A DNA stretch of 53,864 bases from Mycobacterium gastri (GTDB lineage Bacteria > Actinomycetota > Actinomycetes > Mycobacteriales > Mycobacteriaceae), in contig NZ_LQOX01000108.1 in the NCBI RefSeq assembly GCF_002102175.1, forward strand, positions 1 to 53,864, given 5' to 3'. The position numbers were made by a program, and so were the translations under genes. Numbering within the stretch: position 1 is the first letter of the stretch; every line of letters starts with the position of its first letter. The notes beneath the pieces are model-generated. The model did not search any database. It was not told the DNA's origin and worked only from the letters and a program-made list of their open reading frames with translations. Shown one piece after another: positions 26,120 to 34,591 of this stretch.

Positions 26120-27661
26120 CTAGCGGAAGCCCACGACCTGGCCGCCCCAGGCAGCTCGGATGTGGCCGTCGAGATCGCGCGCGACGGTGTCGGTTTTGTT
26201 GATGATCAGGCAAGCCCGATCGGCGTCGTCGTACGGTGGCCAGTCCGGCTCGCCCGCGGGGCCGGTGGGGTTGCCGTGCCGGGCGAAGTTGACCCACCGG
26301 GTCCGCAATCTGCTCGAGACCGCCTTGGCGGTCCTGACGCCGCCCAGTCGCAGCGTCGGGTCGTGCGGTCCTCCGAGATTGCCCCAGACATAAGGCAATT
26401 CGGTGGCGTGGGCGGCGTTGACCAGCAGCAGCTTCAGCAACGGCGTCGAATAGTCGAAGCGGTACAGATACACCGGTGCCGCCCTGCGGTGTCCGTCGGC
26501 CAGCCACACCGAGGGCATCCGGAAACCGACATCGGTGGCGATGCTCAGCGGCCGGGCCTTGCGCCGCACGCGCGAATAGGCCAGCCCGATCTGCTCCTCG
26601 GTGGGCAACTGCAGGTCGGGCTGTTCGGCGGCGATCTGGGTGAACATCGACGTGATCGCGTGCGGGGTGATCGGCATCAGCGGTGAGCGCATCAACCGGA
26701 ACAGCGCCGCCTCGTGCTTGTTGGTGCCGATGATCAACGGAACCGGCTGTGAGCGGCCCTCCTGCGCCACTTTCACCGGGTAGTCGTCCAACAGGTCGCC
26801 ATCCACGATGGGCACGAACGCCGCCGTACCGGGGTTACGCACCGGCACTTCGTCGAACACTTCTTTCGACGCCGCGATCATCGCCGCGGTGGGCACGTCA
26901 ACCAGCCGCTCGACCTCCGACGCGCCGATCCCCAGCTTGTCCAGAACGCGCACGGCCACCCGCCGGGCCCTGTCGCGGGCGTATACCGAGGTGGCCGGCG
27001 AACTTTGGGCGATCGCCCGGCCGAACAGCCCCGCCGCTGCCGGGACGGCCAGCAGGGTCGTGACGAGTCCGGCTCCCGCCGATTCACCGAACAGCGTGAC
27101 GTTTCCCGGAGCCCCGCCGAAGCCCCCGATGTTGTCGCGTACCCAGCACAGCGCGGCCAGCACGTCCCGCAGCCCGACGTTGGAGTCGAATCGTCGTGAC
27201 GTGCTGAACGTTGACAGGTCGAGAAAGCCCAGCGCGCCGAGCCGGTAGTTGACGGTCACCACGACCACGTCGCCGCCGGCGGCCAGCCGCTGGCCGTCAT
27301 AGAGCGGTTGGCTGCCCGACCCGAGCGTGTAGGCGCCGCCGTGCAGCCATACCATCACGGGCTTGCCGTCGCCGGGCTCGGTGCCGGCCGGGGCCCAGAT
27401 GTTCAGCCACAGGCAGTCCTCGCGCTGGGGTGCCCCCAAATCGAGTGGCATGTTCGGAATGACCGGTTGCGGGCAGGCCGGTCCGAAGCTGACGGCGTCG
27501 GCCACCTGGGTCCATCGCTGCGGCGGCTCCGGCGCCCGAAAACGCAGGTCGCGCAGCGGCGGCGCGGCATACCGAACGCCCTTCCAGGTCTTGGTGTCGC
27601 CGTTGCCGGTGCCCCGGACCGGGCCGTAGCTGGTTTCGACCACGCAGTCGTCGATCGCCAT
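26120..27661 (-). CDS. Type B carboxylesterase
   Basis: A full-length, 513-residue carboxylesterase of the para-nitrobenzyl-esterase/acetylcholinesterase fold. EDCLWLNIW (81-89) is the family's second signature, HGGA (107-110) the oxyanion hole, and S194 in FGESAGAG the nucleophile. The acid is probably the glutamate in TNKHEAALF and the histidine lies in AHATELPYVWG. There is no signal peptide, so it is cytosolic. It heads the operon with the alcohol dehydrogenase and BVMO and could cleave the ester or lactone they form. In M. tuberculosis the same place, as I recall, holds two esterase fragments, Rv1104 and Rv1105; this copy is unbroken. Confidence 0.92.
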   Translation of the reverse strand: MAIDDCVVETSYGPVRGTGNGDTKTWKGVRYAAPPLRDLRFRAPEPPQRWTQVADAVSFGPACPQPVIPNMPLDLGAPQREDCLWLNIWAPAGTEPGDGKPVMVWLHGGAYTLGSGSQPLYDGQRLAAGGDVVVVTVNYRLGALGFLDLSTFSTSRRFDSNVGLRDVLAALCWVRDNIGGFGGAPGNVTLFGESAGAGLVTTLLAVPAAAGLFGRAIAQSSPATSVYARDRARRVAVRVLDKLGIGASEVERLVDVPTAAMIAASKEVFDEVPVRNPGTAAFVPIVDGDLLDDYPVKVAQEGRSQPVPLIIGTNKHEAALFRLMRSPLMPITPHAITSMFTQIAAEQPDLQLPTEEQIGLAYSRVRRKARPLSIATDVGFRMPSVWLADGHRRAAPVYLYRFDYSTPLLKLLLVNAAHATELPYVWGNLGGPHDPTLRLGGVRTAKAVSSRLRTRWVNFARHGNPTGPAGEPDWPPYDDADRACLIINKTDTVARDLDGHIRAAWGGQVVGFR

Positions 27662-27769
27662 ACTCCTGAAACTCCCATCCCATGCCTGACGTCAGGTTAA
27701 CCACCGTCGGGCGCAGGCCCTCGCGAGGACCGCCGAGCCAGGCCGTATGCAGCGGGTAGCCGTCGTGGG

Positions 27770-27952
27770 GACGCGGATCTGGTCTTCCTCGAACTCGAAG
27801 AGCGAAGTGCCGTAGGCGATTTCACCAGCATGGTCAACTCGCTGTCGGTCCACGCGTCCAACGACGCGGGCCGGATCACTCACTACCCGCAGCTGGCCCG
27901 CCCAGCCACCGACATCCTGAAAAGCTTTGACGCAGCCGCGATCCCGTGGTGA
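27770..27952 (+). pseudogene. C-terminal relic of an unidentified gene
   Basis: A frame with strongly GC-biased third positions reads ADLVFLELEERSAVGDFTSM, then VNSLSVHASNDAGRITHYPQ and a helical end to a TGA at 27950. There is no plausible start codon except an internal ATG, and the frame fades upstream of 27770. It therefore looks like the last 60 codons of a lost gene. I do not recognise the family. The bases 27662-27769 hold the esterase promoter side and nothing else recognisable. In M. tuberculosis mazEF3 occupies this position, but this relic is not MazE or MazF. Confidence 0.5.
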
Positions 27953-28083
27953 CCCAGCCCGGATCAAACGACGACCGGGGACCGCAGTCACTGCGCCGAG
28001 GACCGCGGTTCTGCATACCAAAGGCACAGCCTCCGGTTAGGGTGACGCTCAACACCGACGCGGAGGGCTGCCCCGGTCCGAAG

Positions 28084-29241
28084 ATGAACACCGAATTCAC
28101 GCTCACCCAGAAGCGCGCGCTGGCGGTCCTCACGCTGGTCGCCCTGCTGTTCGGCGCCTACTTCCTGCGTGACTATTTCGTGCTCATCGTGGTTGCGGCG
28201 GTCGGCGCGTATCTGTTCACGCCCCTGTTCAATTGGTTCAGCAAGCGGCTGAGCACCGGGTTGTCGGCCACCTGCACGGTGTTGACGGCATTGGCCAGCG
28301 TTTTCATTCCGGTCGCGCTGTTGGTGGTGCTGGCCGTGGTCCAGGTCGCCCGGATGGTCGACAACGTCGCCGAGTGGTTCAAGACCACCGATCCCAGCGA
28401 GCTCGGTGACAAAGTGTTGCGCCTGATCAACGACTTGCTGGCCCGGGTGCCGTTTCTGCATGTGACCGTGACTCCGGAGATGCTGCGAAACGCGATGATT
28501 TCGGCGGCTCGCACCGTGGGCACCTGGCTGCTGCATGTCTTGCAGGGCGCGGCCGGAAGCCTCGCCGGCGCCGTCACGTCGGCCATCATCTTTTTGTATG
28601 TCTTCGTGGCACTGCTGCTGAACCGGGACAAGTTGCGGACGCTGATCGGCCAGCTCAACCCGCTGGGCGAGGAAGTCACCGATCTGTACCTGCGCAAGAT
28701 GGGCTCGATGGTGCGCGGCACCGTCAACGGCCAGTTCGTCATCGCCCTGTGCCAGGGCGTGGCCGGCGCCGCATCGATCTATCTCGCCGGATTCCACCAC
28801 GGGTTCTTCATCTTCGCGATCGTGCTGACCGCGCTGTCGATCATTCCGCTGGGCGGCGGGATCGTGACGATCCCGTTCGGCATCGGGATGATCTTCTACG
28901 GCAACATCGCCGGCGGCGTGTTCGTGGTGCTCTGGCACCTGCTGGTGGTCACCAACATCGACAACTTCTTGCGACCGATCCTGGTCCCGCGCGACGCCCG
29001 GCTGAACTCCGCGCTCATGTTGCTCTCGGTGTTTGCCGGCATCGGGATGTTCGGCCCGTGGGGCATCATCATCGGTCCGGTGGTGATGATCCTCATCGTC
29101 ACCACCATCGACGTCTACCTGGCGGTGTACAAGGGCGTCGAACTCAAGCAACACCATGACCCACCCACCCGTCGCAAGTGGCTCCCGCGCCGAACCGGGA
29201 ACACCCCGGCCGGCGCGGCTACCGACTCAGCCGCTCAGTGA
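28084..29241 (+). CDS. AI-2E family (PerM-like) transporter, Rv1101c-like
   Basis: The start at ATG 28084 gives 385 residues, the remembered length of Rv1101c. Helices at about 12-50 (LTLVALLFGAYFLRDYFVLI) and 60-95 are followed by a soluble insert (VARMVDNVAEWFKTTDP) and, after residue 170, a cluster of helices with GTVNGQFVIALCQGVAG, LTALSIIPLGGGI, and NIDNFLRPILVPRDARLNSA, the conserved AI-2E exporter core. Members export diverse substrates, few of which are proven. The stop overlaps the convergent dienelactone hydrolase gene by 23 bases. Confidence 0.85.
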   Translation: MNTEFTLTQKRALAVLTLVALLFGAYFLRDYFVLIVVAAVGAYLFTPLFNWFSKRLSTGLSATCTVLTALASVFIPVALLVVLAVVQVARMVDNVAEWFKTTDPSELGDKVLRLINDLLARVPFLHVTVTPEMLRNAMISAARTVGTWLLHVLQGAAGSLAGAVTSAIIFLYVFVALLLNRDKLRTLIGQLNPLGEEVTDLYLRKMGSMVRGTVNGQFVIALCQGVAGAASIYLAGFHHGFFIFAIVLTALSIIPLGGGIVTIPFGIGMIFYGNIAGGVFVVLWHLLVVTNIDNFLRPILVPRDARLNSALMLLSVFAGIGMFGPWGIIIGPVVMILIVTTIDVYLAVYKGVELKQHHDPPTRRKWLPRRTGNTPAGAATDSAAQ

Positions 29242-30019
29242 GGAACTCGACCACGCGCTTGCGGGCTTCGTAGGCCGCCTGGCCGTCCACCTCGCGGACC
29301 TCGTCGGTGAGCACCGAATGCGCCATCCGGCTGAAGTCGTCCGCGTTGCCCGGGCTGGAGTCGATCTCGATCACCTCGAACGCGTCGCCGAGTCGCTGCT
29401 TGAGCGTGGCGAACCGTTCCCGCGGCGCCATCTTGTCCTCGCTGAAACGCAACCCCAGGGCGCACAAGCCGTCGTTGGCGCAGCGGTCGGCGACGACTCG
29501 AAGTTCGGATTCGCTCAGGCCGGGGTCGCGACGCTGCGCCGGCGTCAGCGGCAGTGGGACCGAGGGCTGGCTGAGCACCGGGGCGAACACGCTGTCGTCG
29601 ACGGCGGCGGCTAGCGCGAAGCCGCCGGTGAAACACTGGCCGATCACCCCGACGCCCTTGCCGGGGGTCGACGCGTTGAGATCGCGTGCCAGCGCGCGCA
29701 GAAACTGCGACACCGGACGCTGCTTGTTGGTGGCCATCGCTGCGAATTCCCGGGCCACACAGGCCCGGCTGATCGTGGCCGCCACGTAGCCGGCCGACAC
29801 CGCCTTGCCCGGCTCACCGAACAGCGACGGTATGGCCACGGTGAACCCGTTGTCCACCAAGTGATTACCCAGGCCCAGCACCCCGGGATGAATGCCCGGG
29901 ATCTCCGGGATCAGCACCACTCCGGGGCCAGACCCCTTGCGATAGACCTGGTGCGTGTAGCCGCCGCCGGTGAACGGCGACGCCGACCACCCGGACAGGT
30001 CCGCTTCGGGTCCGCTCAA
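29219..30019 (-). CDS. Dienelactone hydrolase family protein
   Basis: A 266-residue alpha/beta-hydrolase whose nucleophile is a cysteine, C129 in GQCFTGG, the dienelactone hydrolase signature. GVVLIPEIPGIHPG starts the domain, the acid is probably in FSEDKMAPRERF, and the histidine is in SRMAHSVLTD near the end. Relatives hydrolyse dienelactones in chloroaromatic breakdown, but many actinobacterial members have unknown substrates. It is co-directional with, and downstream of, the DUF4245 gene (12 bases), so they probably share a transcript. Confidence 0.85.
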   Translation of the reverse strand: MSGPEADLSGWSASPFTGGGYTHQVYRKGSGPGVVLIPEIPGIHPGVLGLGNHLVDNGFTVAIPSLFGEPGKAVSAGYVAATISRACVAREFAAMATNKQRPVSQFLRALARDLNASTPGKGVGVIGQCFTGGFALAAAVDDSVFAPVLSQPSVPLPLTPAQRRDPGLSESELRVVADRCANDGLCALGLRFSEDKMAPRERFATLKQRLGDAFEVIEIDSSPGNADDFSRMAHSVLTDEVREVDGQAAYEARKRVVEFLTERLSR

Positions 30020-30031
30020 GCTACGTCCCTT

Positions 30032-30679
30032 CTATCGGCTCGCCGGCAGGGGCGGCTGTGATTGCGTCGCCGTCGCCAGCGTACGGAACTCCTCGGCGCT
30101 GCCGGCGCCGGTGATCGCGACCTGGGTGGGACCGGCCGGGCTGGCCAGCCTGGTGGTCCACACCGGCTCGAGGGCGCCGTTCTTGTCGGCACCTTGATAC
30201 ACGACCCAGCTGATTCCGCCCACGTCGACCGTTCCGGTGGGGTACATGCCCGGATGGATGGAACCGACCAGCTTGTCCTCGTCGGCGTTGCTCTGGGTCA
30301 CGCTCAAGTACATCCCCGTCGGGCTGATGTATCCCACGGTCGAGGTGGCCGCGTTCAACCGCTGACCGGCCGACGTATCGGTCCGGCCGTTCTCGATGCC
30401 GCCACGGCCACCGGAGTTGGGTTGCCATCCCGGCGGCAATACCGGCTGCCTGATCGGGAACCCCAGCGTCGCAGCGTCTGCCCGCAACGCCGTCGCCGCG
30501 TCGTAGGACGGGATCCTTCCCCGGTTCGTCCCCCCCGGTTGCAACGAACACATCCCGACCATGCCGGCCAGCAGGATGCAGCCGATCACCAGCGGCACCA
30601 GCGACCAGAACATGTCGCGACCGTCCTGCAGCAACCGTGGTTTGGCCGGCTTCGGCGCCGGCTGCGGCTCAACAGTCAC
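30032..30679 (-). CDS. DUF4245 single-pass membrane protein, Rv1100-like
   Basis: The 215-residue protein begins at a GTG at 30679; longer versions would run into the divergent glpX gene and read as low-complexity. A membrane helix ([18 protein letters not shown]) at about residues 25-45 is followed by an extracytoplasmic domain with [34 protein letters not shown] and [14 protein letters not shown], the DUF4245 pattern. No enzymatic motif is visible. Its gene and glpX share a 55-base divergent promoter region. Confidence 0.8.
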   Translation of the reverse strand: MTVEPQPAPKPAKPRLLQDGRDMFWSLVPLVIGCILLAGMVGMCSLQPGGTNRGRIPSYDAATALRADAATLGFPIRQPVLPPGWQPNSGGRGGIENGRTDTSAGQRLNAATSTVGYISPTGMYLSVTQSNADEDKLVGSIHPGMYPTGTVDVGGISWVVYQGADKNGALEPVWTTRLASPAGPTQVAITGAGSAEEFRTLATATQSQPPLPASR

Positions 30680-30734
30680 CTGGCCAGTATCCCAGCTCGT
30701 GCCGTGTGATTCGCTTCTGGGACAATCAGCAACC

Positions 30735-31823
30735 ATGACTGCACCGGGATCCGGTTCGTCGCCGACGACCATTGCGAAAACCGACCCTTCGGCCGCCCGG
30801 CCGCCGCGCGGGGAAGCCCCGGACCGCAACCTGGCCCTGGAGTTGGTGCGGGTCACCGAGGCCGGCGCCATGGCGGCCGGGCGCTGGGTGGGCCGCGGCG
30901 ACAAGGAGGGCGGCGACGGCGCGGCGGTCGACGCGATCCGCGAGCTGGTGAACTCGGTCTCGATGCGCGGGGTCGTGGTGATCGGCGAGGGCGAAAAAGA
31001 TCACGCGCCGATGCTGTACAACGGCGAAGAAGTCGGCAACGGCGACGGCCCGGAATGCGACTTCGCCGTGGACCCGATCGATGGCACCACGCTGATGAGC
31101 AAAGGCATGCCCAACGCCATCTCGGTGCTGGCGGTGGCCGATCGCGGTGCGATGTTCGACCCGTCGGCGGTGTTCTACATGAACAAGATCGCCGTCGGCC
31201 CCGATGCCGCGCACGTGCTGGACATCACGGCTCCGATTTCGGAAAACATCCGGGCCGTGGCCAAGGTCAAGGAGTTGTCGGTACGGGACATGACGGTGTG
31301 CATCCTGGACCGCCCCCGGCACGCGCAGCTGATCCACGACGTGCGGGCCACCGGGGCGCGGATCCGGCTGATCACCGACGGCGACGTCGCCGGCGCCATC
31401 TCGGCCTGCCGGCCCGCCTCGGGCACCGACATGCTGGCCGGCATCGGCGGCACCCCGGAGGGCATCATCGCCGCCGCGGCGATCCGGTGCATGGGCGGGG
31501 CCATCCAGGCCCAGCTGGCGCCTAAGGACGAGGCCGAGCGGCGTAAGGCGCTCGACGCCGGCTACGACCTCGACCAGGTGCTGACCACCAGAGACCTGGT
31601 CGCCGGCGAGAACGTCTTCTTCTGCGCCACCGGGGTCACCGACGGCGACCTGCTCAAGGGTGTGCGCTATTACCCCGGCGGCTGCACCACCCAGTCGATC
31701 GTGATGCGGTCGAAGTCGGGCACCGTGCGGATGATCGAGGCCTACCACCGGCTTTCGAAGCTCAACGAGTACTCGGCGATCGACTTCACCGGCGACACCA
31801 ACGCCGCCTACCCTCTGCCGTAA
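30735..31823 (+). CDS. glpX: Class II fructose-1,6-bisphosphatase (GlpX)
   Basis: GlpX hydrolyses fructose 1,6-bisphosphate in gluconeogenesis and is the main FBPase of mycobacteria. From ATG 30735 it has 362 residues, the known length of the M. tuberculosis enzyme (Rv1099c). The metal and phosphate motif [18 protein letters not shown], the upstream [18 protein letters not shown] and [15 protein letters not shown], and the later [11 protein letters not shown] and [14 protein letters not shown] are all intact. The fumarase gene starts 29 bases downstream on the same strand, so these two central-carbon genes are likely one operon. Confidence 0.95.
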   Translation: MTAPGSGSSPTTIAKTDPSAARPPRGEAPDRNLALELVRVTEAGAMAAGRWVGRGDKEGGDGAAVDAIRELVNSVSMRGVVVIGEGEKDHAPMLYNGEEVGNGDGPECDFAVDPIDGTTLMSKGMPNAISVLAVADRGAMFDPSAVFYMNKIAVGPDAAHVLDITAPISENIRAVAKVKELSVRDMTVCILDRPRHAQLIHDVRATGARIRLITDGDVAGAISACRPASGTDMLAGIGGTPEGIIAAAAIRCMGGAIQAQLAPKDEAERRKALDAGYDLDQVLTTRDLVAGENVFFCATGVTDGDLLKGVRYYPGGCTTQSIVMRSKSGTVRMIEAYHRLSKLNEYSAIDFTGDTNAAYPLP

Positions 31824-31852
31824 ACCGTTCCCCACAACCAAGGATCCGATCA

Positions 31853-33274
31853 ATGGCCGACAGTGCCTCTGATAACGACACCGACTACCGCATCGAACAC
31901 GACACCATGGGCGAGGTCCGGGTGCCGGCGAAGGCGTTGTGGCGCGCGCAAACCCAGCGTGCGGTGGAAAACTTTCCGATCTCGGGGCGGGGCCTGGAGC
32001 GTGCCCAGATCCGCGCCCTGGGGCTGCTGAAAGGCGCGTGCGCGCAAGTGAACAAGGACCTCGGGTTGCTGGCGCCGGAAAAGGCCGACGCCATCATCGC
32101 CGCGGCAGCCGAGATCGCCGACGGCCGCCACGACGACCAGTTCCCCATCGACGTCTTCCAGACCGGTTCGGGCACCAGCTCCAACATGAACACCAACGAG
32201 GTGATCGCGAGCATCGCCGCCGCCAACGGGGTCACGGTGCACCCCAACGACGACGTCAACATGTCGCAGTCGTCCAACGACACCTTCCCGACCGCAACCC
32301 ATATCGCGGCGACCGAGGCCGCGGTCTCTCATCTCATCCCGGCCCTGCAGGTGTTGCACGATGCGCTGGCGGCCAAGGCTCTGGAGTGGCAGACGGTGGT
32401 GAAGTCCGGCCGGACCCACCTGATGGATGCCGTCCCGATCACCCTCGGCCAGGAGTTCAGCGGGTATGCCCGCCAGATCGAGGCCGGCATCGAAAGAGTG
32501 CGCGCCACCCTGCCGCGGCTGGGCGAACTGGCGATCGGCGGCACCGCCGTCGGCACCGGCCTCAACGCGCCCGAGGGCTTCGGCGTCAAGGTGGTCGCAG
32601 TACTGGTGGCCGAGACCGGCCTGTCCGAATTGCGAACGGCGGCAAACTCTTTCGAAGCCCAGGCGGCGCGGGACGGGTTGGTCGAGGCGTCCGGCGCGCT
32701 GCGCACCATCGCGGTGTCGCTGACCAAGATCGCCAACGACATTCGCTGGATGGGATCCGGCCCGCTGACCGGGCTGGCCGAAATCCGGCTGCCGGATCTG
32801 CAGCCCGGCAGCTCCATCATGCCTGGCAAGGTGAATCCGGTTATCCCGGAGGCAGTTACGCAGGTTGCCGCGCAGGTGATCGGCAACGACGCCGCGGTGG
32901 CCTGGGGCGGGGCCAACGGCGCCTTCGAGCTCAACGTCTACATCCCGATGATGGCCCGCAACATCCTCGAGTCGTTCAAGCTGCTGACCAACGTGTCACA
33001 GCTGTTCGCGCAGCGCTGCATCACCGGGCTGACCGCCAACGTCGAACACCTGCGTGAACTGGCCGAGTCGTCACCGTCGATCGTGACACCGCTGAACTCG
33101 GCCATCGGTTACGAGGAGGCGGCTGCCGTCGCCAAGCAGGCGCTCAAGGAGCGAAAGACGATCCGCCAGACCGTCATCGATCGCGGCCTGGTAGGCGACA
33201 GGCTTTCGATCGAGGAGCTCGACCGGCGCCTCGACGTGTTGGCGATGGCCAAGGTCGAAGCGGCCGACGACTAG
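31853..33274 (+). CDS. fum: Class II fumarate hydratase
   Basis: A 473-residue iron-independent fumarase of the TCA cycle, interconverting fumarate and malate. [30 protein letters not shown] and [13 protein letters not shown] are the three conserved regions, and [17 protein letters not shown] contains the mobile catalytic loop signature GSSxMPxKxN. It is the homologue of Rv1098c. It follows glpX by 29 bases and precedes the Rv1097c homologue. Confidence 0.95.
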   Translation: MADSASDNDTDYRIEHDTMGEVRVPAKALWRAQTQRAVENFPISGRGLERAQIRALGLLKGACAQVNKDLGLLAPEKADAIIAAAAEIADGRHDDQFPIDVFQTGSGTSSNMNTNEVIASIAAANGVTVHPNDDVNMSQSSNDTFPTATHIAATEAAVSHLIPALQVLHDALAAKALEWQTVVKSGRTHLMDAVPITLGQEFSGYARQIEAGIERVRATLPRLGELAIGGTAVGTGLNAPEGFGVKVVAVLVAETGLSELRTAANSFEAQAARDGLVEASGALRTIAVSLTKIANDIRWMGSGPLTGLAEIRLPDLQPGSSIMPGKVNPVIPEAVTQVAAQVIGNDAAVAWGGANGAFELNVYIPMMARNILESFKLLTNVSQLFAQRCITGLTANVEHLRELAESSPSIVTPLNSAIGYEEAAAVAKQALKERKTIRQTVIDRGLVGDRLSIEELDRRLDVLAMAKVEAADD

Positions 33275-33345
33275 ACCGGGCCGATGCCGGCGTCACGCGA
33301 CTACCTCAGCTGAGGTAGTCCACAGAAGCGAGGATGGTTTAGCAG

Positions 33346-34320
33346 ATGACGGCTCCCCCGGGCGGCCCTTACGGTCAAGATCCGAATCAGTATGGGCAGC
33401 AGCCCTATTGGGGTGGCCAGCCACAGGGCGGCTCGTACCCGTACCCGCCGGGTGGCCCGTACCCCAACCCTCAAGGGACGGATCCCTACGGCGCGGCCCC
33501 CCACCCGCCCCAGCAATATCCGCAACCCGGCCAGCAATATCCGCCCGGCTGGCCGCCCGGGCAGTACCCGCCCGGATACCCGCCCGGACCACCGCCGAAG
33601 CCGCCCGGCTCGAAGGTGCCGTGGCTGATCCTCGCCGGCGTCGCGCTGGTAGGCGTGATCGCGCTGGTAATCGTGCTGGTCGTGGTGCTCAACCACCGCG
33701 ACAGCTCCAGCACCGCCGCCCCCTCGATCCCCTCGGCGACAACGGGCGCCACGACCTCCCAACCCGGCGGTTCTCAGCAGACCGCGACCGACTGCACGCC
33801 CAACGTGTCCGGCGGCGACAAACCCGAAAACGGCACCATCAGCGCCGGCAAACTGTCGTTCCCGGCCAGCGTGGCATCCGGCTGGGCGCCGTTCTCCGAC
33901 GACCAGAGCCCGAACCTGATCGAGGCGGTGGGCGTCGGCCAAGAGGTGCCCGGCGCCAGCCAGTGGATGATGCAGGCCGAAGTCGCGATAACCAACTTCG
34001 TTTCCAGCATGGACGTCAGCAAGCAAGCCTCGAAGCTGATGCAATGTGTGGCCAGCGGCCCGGGCTATTCGCAGTCCCAGCCCACCCTGGGGCCGACGAA
34101 GACGTCATCGATCACGGTCGACGGAGTCAAGGCCGCCCGGGTGGACGCCGACGTCACGATCGCCGACACCTCGCGCCACGTGAAGGGTGACACCGTCACC
34201 ATCATCGCGCTTGACACCAAACCGGTCACCATATTCATGGGCGCAACACCCATCGGCGACGCGGGCTCGGCGGCAACGATCAGCAAGGTCATCGCCGCGC
34301 TGAAGGTTTCCAAATCGTGA
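33346..34320 (+). CDS. Proline/glycine-rich membrane-anchored protein, Rv1097c-like
   Basis: Residues 1-88 are low-complexity Pro/Gly/Tyr/Gln (GGPYGQDPNQYGQQ, YPPGWPPGQYPPGYPPGPPP), a membrane helix follows at about 89-111 (VPWLILAGVALVGVIALVIV), then a Ser/Thr linker and an extracytoplasmic domain at 150-324 with one disulfide-capable pair of cysteines (DCTPNVSG and MQCVASG). The domain resembles mycobacterial LpqN-type or similar secreted folds but no catalytic motif is seen. The topology, cytosolic proline-rich tail plus outer domain, is common in mycobacterial cell-envelope proteins. Confidence 0.75.
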   Translation: MTAPPGGPYGQDPNQYGQQPYWGGQPQGGSYPYPPGGPYPNPQGTDPYGAAPHPPQQYPQPGQQYPPGWPPGQYPPGYPPGPPPKPPGSKVPWLILAGVALVGVIALVIVLVVVLNHRDSSSTAAPSIPSATTGATTSQPGGSQQTATDCTPNVSGGDKPENGTISAGKLSFPASVASGWAPFSDDQSPNLIEAVGVGQEVPGASQWMMQAEVAITNFVSSMDVSKQASKLMQCVASGPGYSQSQPTLGPTKTSSITVDGVKAARVDADVTIADTSRHVKGDTVTIIALDTKPVTIFMGATPIGDAGSAATISKVIAALKVSKS

Positions 34321-34463
34321 CGTATCGGGCCTGCGTCCGCCCTGGGCGCCCCCGCCGGCCGGACCGCGATATCGACGAGTTCGCCCACACCGGCGTCGTC
34401 GACGGCGACTCGTCCCCCGAACTCGTAGCAAAGTGGTCGCACTCGGCGGTCGGTCTGTCATGA
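34317..34463 (+). CDS. Doubtful 48-residue ORF overlapping the previous gene
   Basis: A GTG overlaps the preceding stop (GTGA) and opens a frame with plausible coding stretch DIDEFAHTGVVDGDSSPELVAKW. It begins with a basic, low-complexity segment. It may be a small co-translated gene or the relic of a lost one; the rest of the gap to 34591 shows nothing. Confidence 0.25.
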   Translation: MTYRACVRPGRPRRPDRDIDEFAHTGVVDGDSSPELVAKWSHSAVGLS

Positions 34464-34591
34464 AGCCAGCGTTCACCCGCCAAGCGTTGAGATCTACGCC
34501 AGCGCGGAAATCCCGGAGAGGGTGAGGCGCTAACGTCGATCTCGGCGCGAGGACCGCGATCCCACCCCCGACGAAGTTACGGGCGTGACCA

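Noticed and set aside
27988..29157. 389-codon minus-strand frame opposite the AI-2E permease
   Set aside because: Asp/His/Gln/Arg-rich shadow produced by hydrophobic codons on the other strand.
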